NCBI RefSeq assembly: GCF_016342265.1
Contig: NZ_JAEIOS010000015.1
Span: forward strand, 248,001 to 312,000
DNA length: 64,000 bases
Source of the DNA: Corynebacterium meridianum
GTDB taxonomy: Bacteria; Actinomycetota; Actinomycetes; Mycobacteriales; Mycobacteriaceae
Direction of reading: 5' to 3'
In this document: positions 19,028 to 29,067 of the stretch, in pieces
Numbering within the stretch: the stretch's first letter is position 1
Layout: each line of letters opens with the position of its first letter
Program-made: the position numbers and the translations under genes
The notes under the pieces: generated by a model
Database searches by the model: none
What the model was told of the DNA's origin: nothing
The model's input: only the letters and a program-made list of their open reading frames with translations

Positions 19028-21984
19028 GACCGTCCCGCCTTCCTCCCGGTGGCCGGTGCGCCGTCGCCGGTGGCGCCGGCGGTATCGCCGGACTGTGGCG
19101 TCGCCCTGCGCCGGGCGAGGCGGCGGGCCCGTTCCCGCGCGCGCCGCCGGCGCTGTTCCTCGTCGATGTCGAGCTGCGCGCCCAGGGAACGCAGTATGTG
19201 GAGCACCAGACCGATCACGATGAGGTAGACGCCGGCATCGAAGATCATCGGGGAAACGACGTGCATCGTACCGATGAGCGGAAGCGTGAGATCTGCGTTC
19301 GCGGAGGCCAACGGTGGTCGGCCGAGGACCATCGGGGTGAGCACCGCCCCGGCGGCGAGGATCAGGCCGGTGCCGAGGACACGCGAGGCGTCGACGGGCA
19401 GGGCCTCCTCGAGTTCCTCGCGTCCGCCGGCCAGATACCGGAGCATGAACGCGAGGGCCGCGACCAGGCCACCCGCGAAGCCCCCGCCCGGCGCGTTGTG
19501 GCCGGCGAAGAAGAAGTAGAGCGACAACGTGATCATCGACGGGAAGAGGATGCGGGTCGCCACCTCCATCATGAAGGAACGGTTCCGGGCCTTGGCGTCC
19601 TCGTTCGGGGCCGCCAGCCAGCTGGGAGCCTCGGTACGTAGCGTCGGACGGCGGGAGACCCGGGAGAAGCTGCGCGTGCGGTAGACCAGAGAGGCGACCC
19701 CGGTGGCGACGATCACGAGAACCGAGATCTCGCCGAAGGTGTCCCACGCCCGGATGTCGACCAGCAGCACGTTGACGGCGTTGGAACCGTGCCCGATGCG
19801 GGATGCCAGGTCCGGGATGTGGATTGACACCGGCAGGGTGCTGCGGGCGTTCATCGCGAAGGCCCCCAGAACCGTCACCGTCAACCCCACGGCGACCGCG
19901 AGCCAGGCCCGCAGCCGTGTGTGTTCCGCCTCCGGGCCACCACCGTCGGTACTGGCGGGCAGTTTCCGCAGAACGAGGACGAACACGACCACCGAGACGG
20001 TCTCCACGAGTAGCTGGGTCAGCGCCAGATCGGGCGCCCCGTGAAGCGCGAAGATGACCGCCACCCCGTAGCCCGTCATTCCGACGAGGATCAGGGCGGA
20101 CAGCCGGTTGTCCGTCACCGTCGCGGCGATCGCGGCGATCACGATGATCACGACCACGAGGCCCTGCACGGGGGAGTCCCACAGTTCCATCCGGATGTCC
20201 GTGCGGGCCCCGGTGACGAGCATCGCCAGCGGAAGGACCACCAGAGTCCCGAGGATCACCGCCTCGTTGACAGGCAGCGAGCCACGTTGCGTGGTGGCGG
20301 TGATCCGGAGGGAGACCTTCCGCAGTGCGTCGACGACCGTGTCATAGGCCTGGTTCGCGTTGCCCAGCGCGGGGCGGCTGAAGTGCAGCCGACTGACGGT
20401 GTGCCGCTGCCAGTGCAGGAGCACCCCGCAGCTGAGGATGATTGCGCTGATGAGCAGAGGAAGGGTCAGGCCGTGCCACAGGGACAGATGCGTCGAAGCA
20501 CCCGCGTAGCTGTTGAGCACCACGTCGAGAGGCTCGGGAGCGAGCCCCAGTACGATGCCCGCCATCGCGAGGAGGGCCGGCGGGATCCACAGCGGCGCGA
20601 TGATCGCGTCAGCTCCCGACACCGCCGTGGAGGTCCCGCCGCCGGTCGCGTGTCCGGGTGACTTCGTGGCGAAGGCACCGTGGAGGAAATACAACGAGTA
20701 GGCCACGGTGAGCATGCTTCCGATCACGACACCGGTCAACATGAGGCTACCGGGCATTCCGGTGAGCAGTTTCTCGTCGAGAAGCGTGGACACGGTCGCC
20801 TCCTTCGCCACGAACCCGACGGTGCCGGGCACTCCCGCCATGGATGCGGCCGCGGCGGCGGCGAGGACGACCAGCGCCGGCCTGTTCCGCCCCAGCCCGG
20901 ACAGCTCCCGGATGTCCCGGGTTCCGGTGGTCCGGTCGATGGCCCCGACGATCATGAACAACGTCGCCTTGAACAGGGCGTGCGACACCGTCAGGGCTAG
21001 CCCCGCGAGAAGCGCCCCCGGGGAGCCGATCCCGACCACGGCGATGATGAAGCCCAGCTGACTGACCGTGCCGTACGCCAGGATGAGCTTGAGGTCGACC
21101 TGGCGCAGGGCCATCCAACCGGCCATCAGCATCGTGAGCAGTCCCGCCGGAATGACCACGAGATGCCAGGAGCCGATCTGGTTCAGCTCCGGGGACAGTC
21201 GCGCCACGAGGTAGATGCCGGCCTTCACCATCGCGGCCGAGTGGAGATAGGCTGACACCGGGGTGGGGGCCGCCATCGCGCCCGGCAGCCAGAAGTGCAT
21301 CGGGGCGATCGCCGACTTGGACAGGGCGCCGGCGAGGATGAGCACCACAGCGGCGCTCGTGGCCGTAGACGCCGCCGGGGGGCCGGTACCGATGAGAGCG
21401 GACAGATCCCAGATGTCTGATGTCGTGCCCAGCAGAATGATGCCCACGAGCATCGCGAGTCCACCCAGCGACGTGACCATCAGTGCCTGACCGGCGGCCC
21501 GCCGCGACGAGGCCCGCTCGCCGTAGTAGCCGACGAGCAGGAACGACAGGACCGAGGTGAGTTCCCAGAAGACATACAGCAGCAGGAGGTTGTCCGCGGT
21601 GACGAGGCCGTACATCACCGTCGTGAAAGCGACCATCTGTGCCCCGAATACGGACAGGCGTTTCGGATTGGAGTCGAAGTAGCCCCAGCAGTAGCAGAGA
21701 ATGAGGGCACCGATACCGAGGATGATCAGCGCGAAGAGTGCCGCGAGGGAGTCCATGCGCAGCGTGATGTCCAGGTGCGCGGCGGACATCCACGGGAGGT
21801 GGACGGCGTGTGGCGCCGCCCCGGGGGCGAAGCTCCCCTCCAACCAGCCCCGGGCGGTCCACGCGAAAGAACCCGCGGGAACGAGGGCGAGGAGTCCGAA
21901 GGCCGGCCGGCCGAGTTTCGTGATCAACACCGGAGCGGTGACGGTCGCCGCGGCTAGAGCGGCCAACACGATGAGCACGTCCAT
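19024..21984 (-). CDS. mrpA: Na+/H+ antiporter subunit MrpA with fused MrpB domain
   Basis: 986 residues. The first about 770 are MrpA: a NuoL-like part (YVFWELTSVLSFLLVGYY; KSAIAPMHFWLPGAMAAPTP with the conserved Lys) and the MrpA C-terminal part. The last about 200 are a MrpB domain (FFFAGHNAPGGGFAGGL, FDAGVYLIVIGLVLHILRSLG), then a basic Arg-rich tail. So no separate mrpB is needed. First gene of the operon; TACACT at 22033-22038 (minus strand) with a GGAGAAG ribosome site makes a good promoter-start arrangement. Exchanges Na+ (or Li+/K+) for H+ across the cytoplasmic membrane. Confidence 0.95.
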   Translation of the reverse strand: MDVLIVLAALAAATVTAPVLITKLGRPAFGLLALVPAGSFAWTARGWLEGSFAPGAAPHAVHLPWMSAAHLDITLRMDSLAALFALIILGIGALILCYCWGYFDSNPKRLSVFGAQMVAFTTVMYGLVTADNLLLLYVFWELTSVLSFLLVGYYGERASSRRAAGQALMVTSLGGLAMLVGIILLGTTSDIWDLSALIGTGPPAASTATSAAVVLILAGALSKSAIAPMHFWLPGAMAAPTPVSAYLHSAAMVKAGIYLVARLSPELNQIGSWHLVVIPAGLLTMLMAGWMALRQVDLKLILAYGTVSQLGFIIAVVGIGSPGALLAGLALTVSHALFKATLFMIVGAIDRTTGTRDIRELSGLGRNRPALVVLAAAAAASMAGVPGTVGFVAKEATVSTLLDEKLLTGMPGSLMLTGVVIGSMLTVAYSLYFLHGAFATKSPGHATGGGTSTAVSGADAIIAPLWIPPALLAMAGIVLGLAPEPLDVVLNSYAGASTHLSLWHGLTLPLLISAIILSCGVLLHWQRHTVSRLHFSRPALGNANQAYDTVVDALRKVSLRITATTQRGSLPVNEAVILGTLVVLPLAMLVTGARTDIRMELWDSPVQGLVVVIIVIAAIAATVTDNRLSALILVGMTGYGVAVIFALHGAPDLALTQLLVETVSVVVFVLVLRKLPASTDGGGPEAEHTRLRAWLAVAVGLTVTVLGAFAMNARSTLPVSIHIPDLASRIGHGSNAVNVLLVDIRAWDTFGEISVLVIVATGVASLVYRTRSFSRVSRRPTLRTEAPSWLAAPNEDAKARNRSFMMEVATRILFPSMITLSLYFFFAGHNAPGGGFAGGLVAALAFMLRYLAGGREELEEALPVDASRVLGTGLILAAGAVLTPMVLGRPPLASANADLTLPLIGTMHVVSPMIFDAGVYLIVIGLVLHILRSLGAQLDIDEEQRRRRARERARRLARRRATPQSGDTAGATGDGAPATGRKAGRS

Positions 21985-22065
21985 GGTCTGTGACTTCTCC
22001 GGGTTGGGCGGGGGTGATCGGGTCAGATCGTCAGTGTACTCGGCCTGCTGCCCGTGTCCGGCCCG

Positions 22066-23889
22066 TCAGCGGCGGAGGTTCCGGGACGGTGCGTCGAAGA
22101 ACAACCGGGAACGGAAGGCCGCCGATTTTCCGGGCTCCAGTGTCCGGTTCCAGGTCAGTTCCGCGGTGCCCCCGTTCGCCGATGCGGTGACACCGAGGGT
22201 GTAGGCCTCCATGCGCGTCCCGGTCCGGGGACCACCGCACACGACCTCCGCCCCACCGGTTACAGGGCCATCGCCGCAGGGGAGGGCCCTGGAGACGGAG
22301 ATCGTCTGCTCCGTGTCGGCGTGGTTCCGGACGGCGGTGGTGGTGGCCCATCCCGCCGAACCGCGCACCAGGGTGTCCACCTGATCGACGTACACACCGG
22401 TGGTTCCCGCTGCGAGCCGGGTCGTGATGACGGTGGGACGGGTGATCGTGCCAGCGCCACGGATCTGCCGGCTCAGCAGTTGCAGGGGCTCATCGCCCGC
22501 CGGTCCGTAGGTGGTGCCTTCCACCGTGACCGAGGTGGTGCACGGACCCGGGGACAGCAGTGGAGTTCCGTCGGCGGTACGGGGATCGCACCTCAGATCG
22601 GTCGCGACGGTCAGCGCGTCCAGAGGGCCGTCGGTGGTCACGACCTCACGGTCCCCGACCGGCGAATCCGGTACGTCACCGCCACCCGGAAGCTGAACCT
22701 GGCCACCGTCGGGGGCGCCCGGGCAGGATCCGCCGGCATGCAGGCTGTCGTTTCGTTCCGAGAGCGGGGTCACGGTCCAGGGGAGCAGCCCCCGGTCCGG
22801 AGTGGTGGCGGTCAGGGTCTGCTGGCGGTGGACGTCGATGCAGCGCCGGTCCTGTTTCCGGTCGGAGGGAAAAGCACTGAGCGCGGTATCGCCCACGACG
22901 GTGAATCCCGGTTCGGAACCGGCACCCGTCGACAGGGCCACGTCGCCGCCGAGGCTCAGCGTCACGCCGTTTTCACCGGGTGGATCGGCGGGCCCCGCGG
23001 AGACCGAGGCCCCGGTGAGCGTGTGTGCGGTGACCGGTTCGCTCCGCCCCCCGACGATCACCGCCCCCAAGGTCTGCTGGTCCTCTGCCGTGAGGTGCAT
23101 CTCCGCTGGACCGGACGACTCTGTGGCCACGGTGGCGCCCACCGCCAGAGTCAATGGCCCCTCGACGGGGACGGTGACCCGCGGCAGCGCGGACGGGTCG
23201 ACGGAGCAGAACACCGCGGAGTCGGTCACGGCATCCAGGGACAGACTCCCGGTGAGCCCGGTGCTGACCGCGGTGGTCTCCCGGGAGATGTCCAGGCGGA
23301 GGGTGACGGTGGCCCGGAGATCAGGGACTTCGACGACGAACTCGCCGGCACCGCCATCGCAGGTGAATGCCTCCGGCGTGAGAGACACGGGCAGATCAAC
23401 CGGAATCTCGCGGGAGATCCGGAACTCCGAGTAGACCTCGGCCAGGGAGACCGCGGTTGCGGTGAACGTCGTTCCGGCCGCGTTCTCCCCGACGGCGGTG
23501 ACCCGTCCCACCACGCCGGTCGGGTTCTCCGGGGTGACGGGAACGGCCACGGGATCACCCACTTCGAGCTGCTGCCGCCCCGAGAGTTCGACGCGGTAAC
23601 CGGTCGCGCGGTTCCCGGTCACGGACACAATGTCCGGGCCGCTGATCACGGTGGCCTCCGGGCGGGGCGTCACGTCCTCATCCGGGGCGGCCTCAGGTTC
23701 CGGCGCTTCCGTCGTCGTTTCCGGTGTCATCGGGGACGGAACCGGTGTCGACGGTGCGGTGGAGGTCCGTATAGATCCGGTGCCGGATGATCCCGGGCCG
23801 GTGGAGGAATCACCGAGGAAGGGCATGAGGGCGACGATGAGAGCCAGGATGGCTGCGATGATCACCTGCGATGGCGGTAACGGGGGCAT
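22066..23889 (-). CDS. Large membrane-anchored or secreted protein, unknown
   Basis: 607 residues from the ATG at 23889, which has GAAGGAA just upstream (11 more codons are open). One N-terminal hydrophobic segment (VIIAAILALIVALMPFLG, about residues 9-26), then a Thr/Ser/Pro/Glu linker (about 30-80), then about 520 residues that look all-beta: many short alternating hydrophobic stretches, few charged helices, and eight cysteines, an even number that would suit disulfide bonds outside the cell. No family recognised. A TACAGT box at 23952-23957 (minus strand) is a likely promoter. It precedes mrpA on the same strand by 82 bases, but mrpA has its own promoter. Confidence 0.75.
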   Translation of the reverse strand: MPPLPPSQVIIAAILALIVALMPFLGDSSTGPGSSGTGSIRTSTAPSTPVPSPMTPETTTEAPEPEAAPDEDVTPRPEATVISGPDIVSVTGNRATGYRVELSGRQQLEVGDPVAVPVTPENPTGVVGRVTAVGENAAGTTFTATAVSLAEVYSEFRISREIPVDLPVSLTPEAFTCDGGAGEFVVEVPDLRATVTLRLDISRETTAVSTGLTGSLSLDAVTDSAVFCSVDPSALPRVTVPVEGPLTLAVGATVATESSGPAEMHLTAEDQQTLGAVIVGGRSEPVTAHTLTGASVSAGPADPPGENGVTLSLGGDVALSTGAGSEPGFTVVGDTALSAFPSDRKQDRRCIDVHRQQTLTATTPDRGLLPWTVTPLSERNDSLHAGGSCPGAPDGGQVQLPGGGDVPDSPVGDREVVTTDGPLDALTVATDLRCDPRTADGTPLLSPGPCTTSVTVEGTTYGPAGDEPLQLLSRQIRGAGTITRPTVITTRLAAGTTGVYVDQVDTLVRGSAGWATTTAVRNHADTEQTISVSRALPCGDGPVTGGAEVVCGGPRTGTRMEAYTLGVTASANGGTAELTWNRTLEPGKSAAFRSRLFFDAPSRNLRR

Positions 23890-24066
23890 GATTCCTTCTT
23901 GTCTGCTCGACGCGCGGCGCACATCCGGTGGGCAGGGCGCACACCCACACCACTGTAGAACACCCGCAGTACACCTTCCCTCGGGTTCCCGGCGTCGGGG
24001 TGTGTACCGGCACCGGGTTCCGCACGTCGGCCAGCGGTCCCGGACCTACCGGTGGAACCCGGTCGC

Positions 24067-24107
24067 GGCAGTCCGGTCGGTGGTGAACACCCTGTGCCCG
24101 GACTGCC
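24067..24107 (-). terminator. Hairpin after the LeuA-domain gene
   Basis: Arms GGCAGTCCGG and CCGGACTGCC, 10 bp, loop of 21 nt, about 30 bases after the stop of the minus-strand gene at 24137. Plausible terminator without a T run. Confidence 0.5.
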
Positions 24108-24136
24108 GGGAGTGGAGGTGACGCCCCGTCGCTGTT

Positions 24137-24745
24137 TCAGTTGCTCCCGTTGTGCAGTCGGTGGGCGGCGCGACTCATCGCGGTGGCGATCGCGGCGTCC
24201 GGGGTGCCGCCGAAGCCCAGGACCCAGCACCTGGTGTTGTTGTCGCAGACCTCGAGGAAGACGGCTGTACCGTTGAAGATGTCCCGCTGCCGGAAGGTCA
24301 GGATCTCGACACGGCGCCCGGCATCGGCCAGCAGATTGGTGCAGGCCGAGATCGCACCCATGGCGGTGATCTCGCGGGATGAGTGGGTGACGCCACCACG
24401 CCCCGGGCGGGAAGATGTCAGCGTCGCACTGAACTGAGGTCGGTTGTCGCGCAGCAGGGTGTGCGACAGGTTGTCGATGCGCAGATCCGGGGTGGGACAG
24501 TAGACGTCGGTGAACGTGCGCCAGTCCATTCCCGCTGCTTCCTCGCGCAGCCCCGCCGGGAGGTTCTGTCCGAATCTGGCGCGGAACGGGTCGTCGGTGC
24601 ACTCGCGGAGCGGATCACGGTGACTGAAGGGAGCGGGGCGGCTGGTGTGGATGGCCGCCAGCGGCGGATGCTGGGTGTGCAGCTGGTGGATCGACTGTTC
24701 CCCGTTGTCGGTTCGGGTGTCGGTGGTGGTGTTCGTCGTGTGCAT
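24137..24745 (-). CDS. Orphan alpha-isopropylmalate synthase regulatory-domain protein
   Basis: 202 residues. The last about 85 look like the leucine-binding C-terminal domain of LeuA: REITAMGAISACTNLLADAG, VEILTFRQRDIFNGTAVFLEV, then CWVLGFGGTPDAAIATAMSRAAHRL (in parts), which parallels the LeuA pattern of a G-x-G-x-x-P turn and an Ala-rich last helix. The block before it (FRARFGQNLPAGLREEAAGMDW) is seen in other orphan members. The catalytic TIM barrel is absent. Role unknown; sensing of leucine or a related acid is an inference. The first 50 residues are His/Thr-rich and look disordered. Confidence 0.72.
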   Translation of the reverse strand: MHTTNTTTDTRTDNGEQSIHQLHTQHPPLAAIHTSRPAPFSHRDPLRECTDDPFRARFGQNLPAGLREEAAGMDWRTFTDVYCPTPDLRIDNLSHTLLRDNRPQFSATLTSSRPGRGGVTHSSREITAMGAISACTNLLADAGRRVEILTFRQRDIFNGTAVFLEVCDNNTRCWVLGFGGTPDAAIATAMSRAAHRLHNGSN

Positions 24746-25174
24746 CGTCGGTCCTCTGGAAGATCCTGATCCGGCACCGGCCTCGTACCTTCCGGGGTGT
24801 CCGGGGAGGGCCTGTGGTGGTGTGACGGATCTGTCTGGTCTGTGGAAATGGACCGACGCTTGTCAAGCGACTGGGAGGATAACGACTACTGCCCCGGGTG
24901 AAGGGGTCAGTCCCTATCCTTCACCGGGGTACGTAGCCTCTGCTACTCGCGTAAGTCGAATGATGTGCGTCACAACGACGAGATTAGGGGTTTCCCACAT
25001 TCCGGTCAAGGAACGCTCCGGAAAGTGGGAACGAGGGGGTGGGGTCGGGGTGTGGCTGCAATTTCGCGTTCCCGATGATCCATGCAGGTGGCGGTGTTGT
25101 GGCGGGAAAGTGGAGCCCCGCATGTCCCACTGGGTGGAACGTGCAGGGTGGGGAAATTCGGGGGGGGGGGGGGG
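24746..25174 (-). promoter_or_regulatory. 429-base gap with two hairpins upstream of the LeuA-domain gene
   Basis: No gene is supported here. It holds a hairpin at 24992-25031 (about 15 bp with two mismatches around CCACATTCCGG / CCGGAAAGTGG) and another at 24892-24929 (CCCCGGGTGAAGG / CCTTCACCGGGG with one bulged base). Read on the minus strand these lie between the peptidase stop and the LeuA-domain gene, so they may be terminator and leader structures. It ends on the 15-G run. Confidence 0.5.
25160..25174. repeat. Run of 15 G (15 C on the coding strand)
   Basis: A homopolymer of fifteen G directly touching the stop codon of the peptidase gene (stop at 25175-25177, minus strand). No other tract of this length occurs in the window. 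Confidence 0.95.
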
Positions 25175-26539
25175 CTAGCGTGTGTAGCTGAGCAGGAACA
25201 GGGTCTCCGCGACCGCGCAGCGCTTCAGTTCGTCCGGCGAGACGGACTCGTCGGCCGAGTGGATGGTGCACAGGGGTTCCTCGACACCGAACAGGGCGAT
25301 TTCCGCACCCGGGACGGCCCGCTGCAGGGCGGTGGTCAGCGGGATCGAGCCGCCGGAGCCGCAGTAGGCGGTCTCCCTGTCTCCGAAGGCCTTCGACAAC
25401 GCGTCGGCGAGTGCCTGCGCGGCGGGGCCGGACGTATCGGTGGCGAAGGGGTCGTTGACCTCCTGGATGTCCACCTCCACCTGCACGCCCCAGGGGGCGG
25501 CGTCGATCAGGTGGTTGCGCAGCGCCTCGGCGGTCGCAGTGCCGGAGGCGCCGAACGGGGTGCGCAGGTTGAGCTGTGCGGTCGCCGTTGCGGGGATCGC
25601 GTTGACGGCCTCGGACACCGGCGTTGAGGTGAAGCCCGTCACCGTGACGGCCGGGCGTGCCCACAGCTGATCGGCGACGTCGGTGCCGTCGCCGATGATC
25701 TCCACCCCGTCGAGGACCCCGGCGTCCGCGCGGAAGGCTTCCGCGTCATAGGCGATGCCGTCCCAGGTCGCGGTGTTGTCGGTGCCCCTGATCGCGACGC
25801 GTCCCGTCTCGTCGCGCAGGGAGTCGAGGATGCGGATCAGTGCGGCGACCGCGTCCGGTGCGGGGCCACCGAAACCGCCGGAGTGCACCGCCGAGCGCAG
25901 CGATTTCACTGTCACCCGGACCTGTGCGCCGCCGCGCAGGGAGGTGGTCAGGGTCGGTACACCCTCCGCCACATTGCCCGTGTCCGCGATGATGATGGCG
26001 TCCGCGGTGAAGTAGTCGGGGTGCTCCTCGATGAGTGCGTCCAGGCCCTCCCCGCCGCGTTCCTCCGAGCCTTCGATGACGACGGTGACACCGACGCCGG
26101 GGTCGCCGAGCTCATCGAGCGCGCGCAGGGCCGCGAGGTGCATGACGACGTTGCCCTTGCAGTCCGCGGTTCCGCGGCCGTACCAGCGGCCGTTCCTTTC
26201 CGTGAGGGTGAAAGGATCGGAGCTCCACGCGGCAGGATCCCCGGCGGGGACCACGTCGTAGTGCGAATAGAGCAGGACCGTCGGGCGGCCGTCGCGGGCG
26301 ACGCGACGGCCGATCACCGCGGTCGACCCGTCTGCGGTGAGGTGGGTCTCCACCGTGAGGCCGACCTCCTCCAGGGAGCGGACGACCCAGTCGGCGGCAT
26401 CGGCGTTGGCCTGCTCGCAGCCCGGCTCCGCGTGCACGGAATTGTAGGAGACGAGTTCGGTCAGGTCGGCGAGGATGCGGGCCTGCTGGGCCTCGATCGC
26501 GGCGGTCACTTCAGCTGTGGTTGGAATGGCGGGAGTCAT
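25175..26539 (-). CDS. M20 family metallopeptidase (dipeptidase)
   Basis: 454 residues from the ATG at 26539. The same frame stays open far upstream through the antisense of groEL, which is ignored. Metal and catalytic residues of the M20/ArgE/DapE clan are in place: SHYDVVPAG (His, Asp), GRGTADCKG (bridging Asp), EGSEERGG (catalytic Glu and metal Glu), ADTGN (Asp) and CTIHSADE (last His). It would cut dipeptides or acylated amino acids in the cytoplasm. TACACT ends seven bases before the ATG on the minus strand, a likely leaderless start. The stop codon abuts a 15-base C run. Confidence 0.93.
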   Translation of the reverse strand: MTPAIPTTAEVTAAIEAQQARILADLTELVSYNSVHAEPGCEQANADAADWVVRSLEEVGLTVETHLTADGSTAVIGRRVARDGRPTVLLYSHYDVVPAGDPAAWSSDPFTLTERNGRWYGRGTADCKGNVVMHLAALRALDELGDPGVGVTVVIEGSEERGGEGLDALIEEHPDYFTADAIIIADTGNVAEGVPTLTTSLRGGAQVRVTVKSLRSAVHSGGFGGPAPDAVAALIRILDSLRDETGRVAIRGTDNTATWDGIAYDAEAFRADAGVLDGVEIIGDGTDVADQLWARPAVTVTGFTSTPVSEAVNAIPATATAQLNLRTPFGASGTATAEALRNHLIDAAPWGVQVEVDIQEVNDPFATDTSGPAAQALADALSKAFGDRETAYCGSGGSIPLTTALQRAVPGAEIALFGVEEPLCTIHSADESVSPDELKRCAVAETLFLLSYTR

Positions 26540-26598
26540 GGGTCCAAGTGTAGGGCCCCGGTTCTTGCACTCGCACGTCCCGACTGCTAGAAACGGAC

Positions 26599-26625
26599 CT
26601 AGCACTTGATACTGGAGAGTGCCAG
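26599..26625 (+). promoter_or_regulatory. CIRCE operator (HrcA) of groEL2
   Basis: CTAGCACTT-N9-GAGTGCCAG, a slightly degenerate version of the CIRCE element TTAGCACTC-N9-GAGTGCTAA. It should bind the heat-shock repressor HrcA. It overlaps the probable promoter: TTGATA (26606-26611), 18 bases, TATGTA (26630-26635). Confidence 0.88.
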
Positions 26626-26707
26626 GATTTATGTACACCTGCGGGTGAGGTTGGACCCAACACTCACCGACCGTGCCGTCGCGGGCGCCCGCAGATACTT
26701 GACGTGA

Positions 26708-28390
<1,683 letters not shown>

Positions 28391-28439
28391 TCCCCTGACA
28401 TCCCACCGGCGAGTCCGTCACCGGACGAAGGCTGAGAGG

Positions 28440-28470
28440 AGGCCCGCCCCACATTGCGTGGGGCGGGCCT
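28440..28470. terminator. Terminator between groEL2 and the broken lipoprotein gene
   Basis: AGGCCCGCCCCAC and its perfect complement, 13 bp, with loop ATTGC. Lies 50 bases after groEL2 and 17 bases after the end of the convergent gene, so it can serve both. Confidence 0.85.
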
Positions 28471-28486
28471 CTGTCGTTCTGCGGGG

Positions 28487-28963
28487 TCAGATGGTCGGGG
28501 GAGGAGTGTAGTCGCCGTCGATGCCGTTGACCGGGATGCGGCACTCACCGGTCGTGCCGGTTCCGCCCACGGCGGTCACGACGATCTCGTGGATGGTGGC
28601 GTTGGGGATACCGCTGGGTATCTGCCACCCCGTGGCTCCCTCGTCGAGTCTGATCCCGTAGTCGGTGTTCTGTTTCTCGCCGGGTTCCGGTTCGTGGACG
28701 ATCCGGATGTCGATCGCGTCCCCGGCGCGCCCGGTGTAGGTGATGTCGGCCGACGGTTTCCAGTGGTCTATGTCGATGACCTCCGAGTCACATTCGCCGG
28801 ATGTGGATACCTCGGCGAATGTCGGTGTGCCAGCCGGCCTGGGGGTGAGGTGGGCTTAGGGGGCGCTGGACTCCCGCCCGTTCGGTGGGGAGCAGGAGGC
28901 TGCAGTCACGAGGAGGGTAGCTGAGCAGAGTACGGGTATCAGCGGTGTACGTCGGAAGATCAT
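28487..28963 (-). pseudogene. Lipoprotein gene interrupted by an in-frame TAA
   Basis: From the ATG at 28963 the frame gives MIFRRTPLIPVLCSATLLVT, then AASCSPP, a signal peptide with a lipobox (TAAS before the Cys at residue 24). Codon 36 is TAA (28858-28856). Behind it the same frame stays open for 123 codons to a TGA at 28487 and still reads like a protein: FAEVSTSGECDSEVIDIDHW, then a beta-rich part, and GTTGECRIPVNGIDGDY near the end. There is no good start after the stop. I conclude a nonsense mutation in a small secreted lipoprotein gene, or a sequencing error. Family not recognised. Confidence 0.75.
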
Positions 28964-29023
28964 GTCGGGATACCTCTTCGTTCGGTGTCGGGCCTGCGTC
29001 CCACGCTACGGGGGAAGCGCGCG

Positions 29024-29067
29024 GGGACCGCTACTTGTATCAACCTATTGACACAAGTAGCGGTCCC
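29024..29067. repeat. 15-bp inverted repeat
   Basis: GGGACCGCTACTTGT (29024-29038) and its perfect complement ACAAGTAGCGGTCCC (29053-29067). After one mismatch the pairing goes on with TCAA/TTGA towards the centre. It is centred on the first GntR operator half of the promoter region described separately. Confidence 0.85.

Noticed and set aside
24914..25123. 69-codon minus-strand frame as a possible leucine leader peptide
   Set aside because: It has no run of Leu codons, and its start lacks a ribosome site.
28454..28924. 156-codon plus-strand frame in the broken lipoprotein region
   Set aside because: The opposite strand has a signal peptide with lipobox and a protein-like continuation; the plus frame has neither ribosome site nor known pattern.
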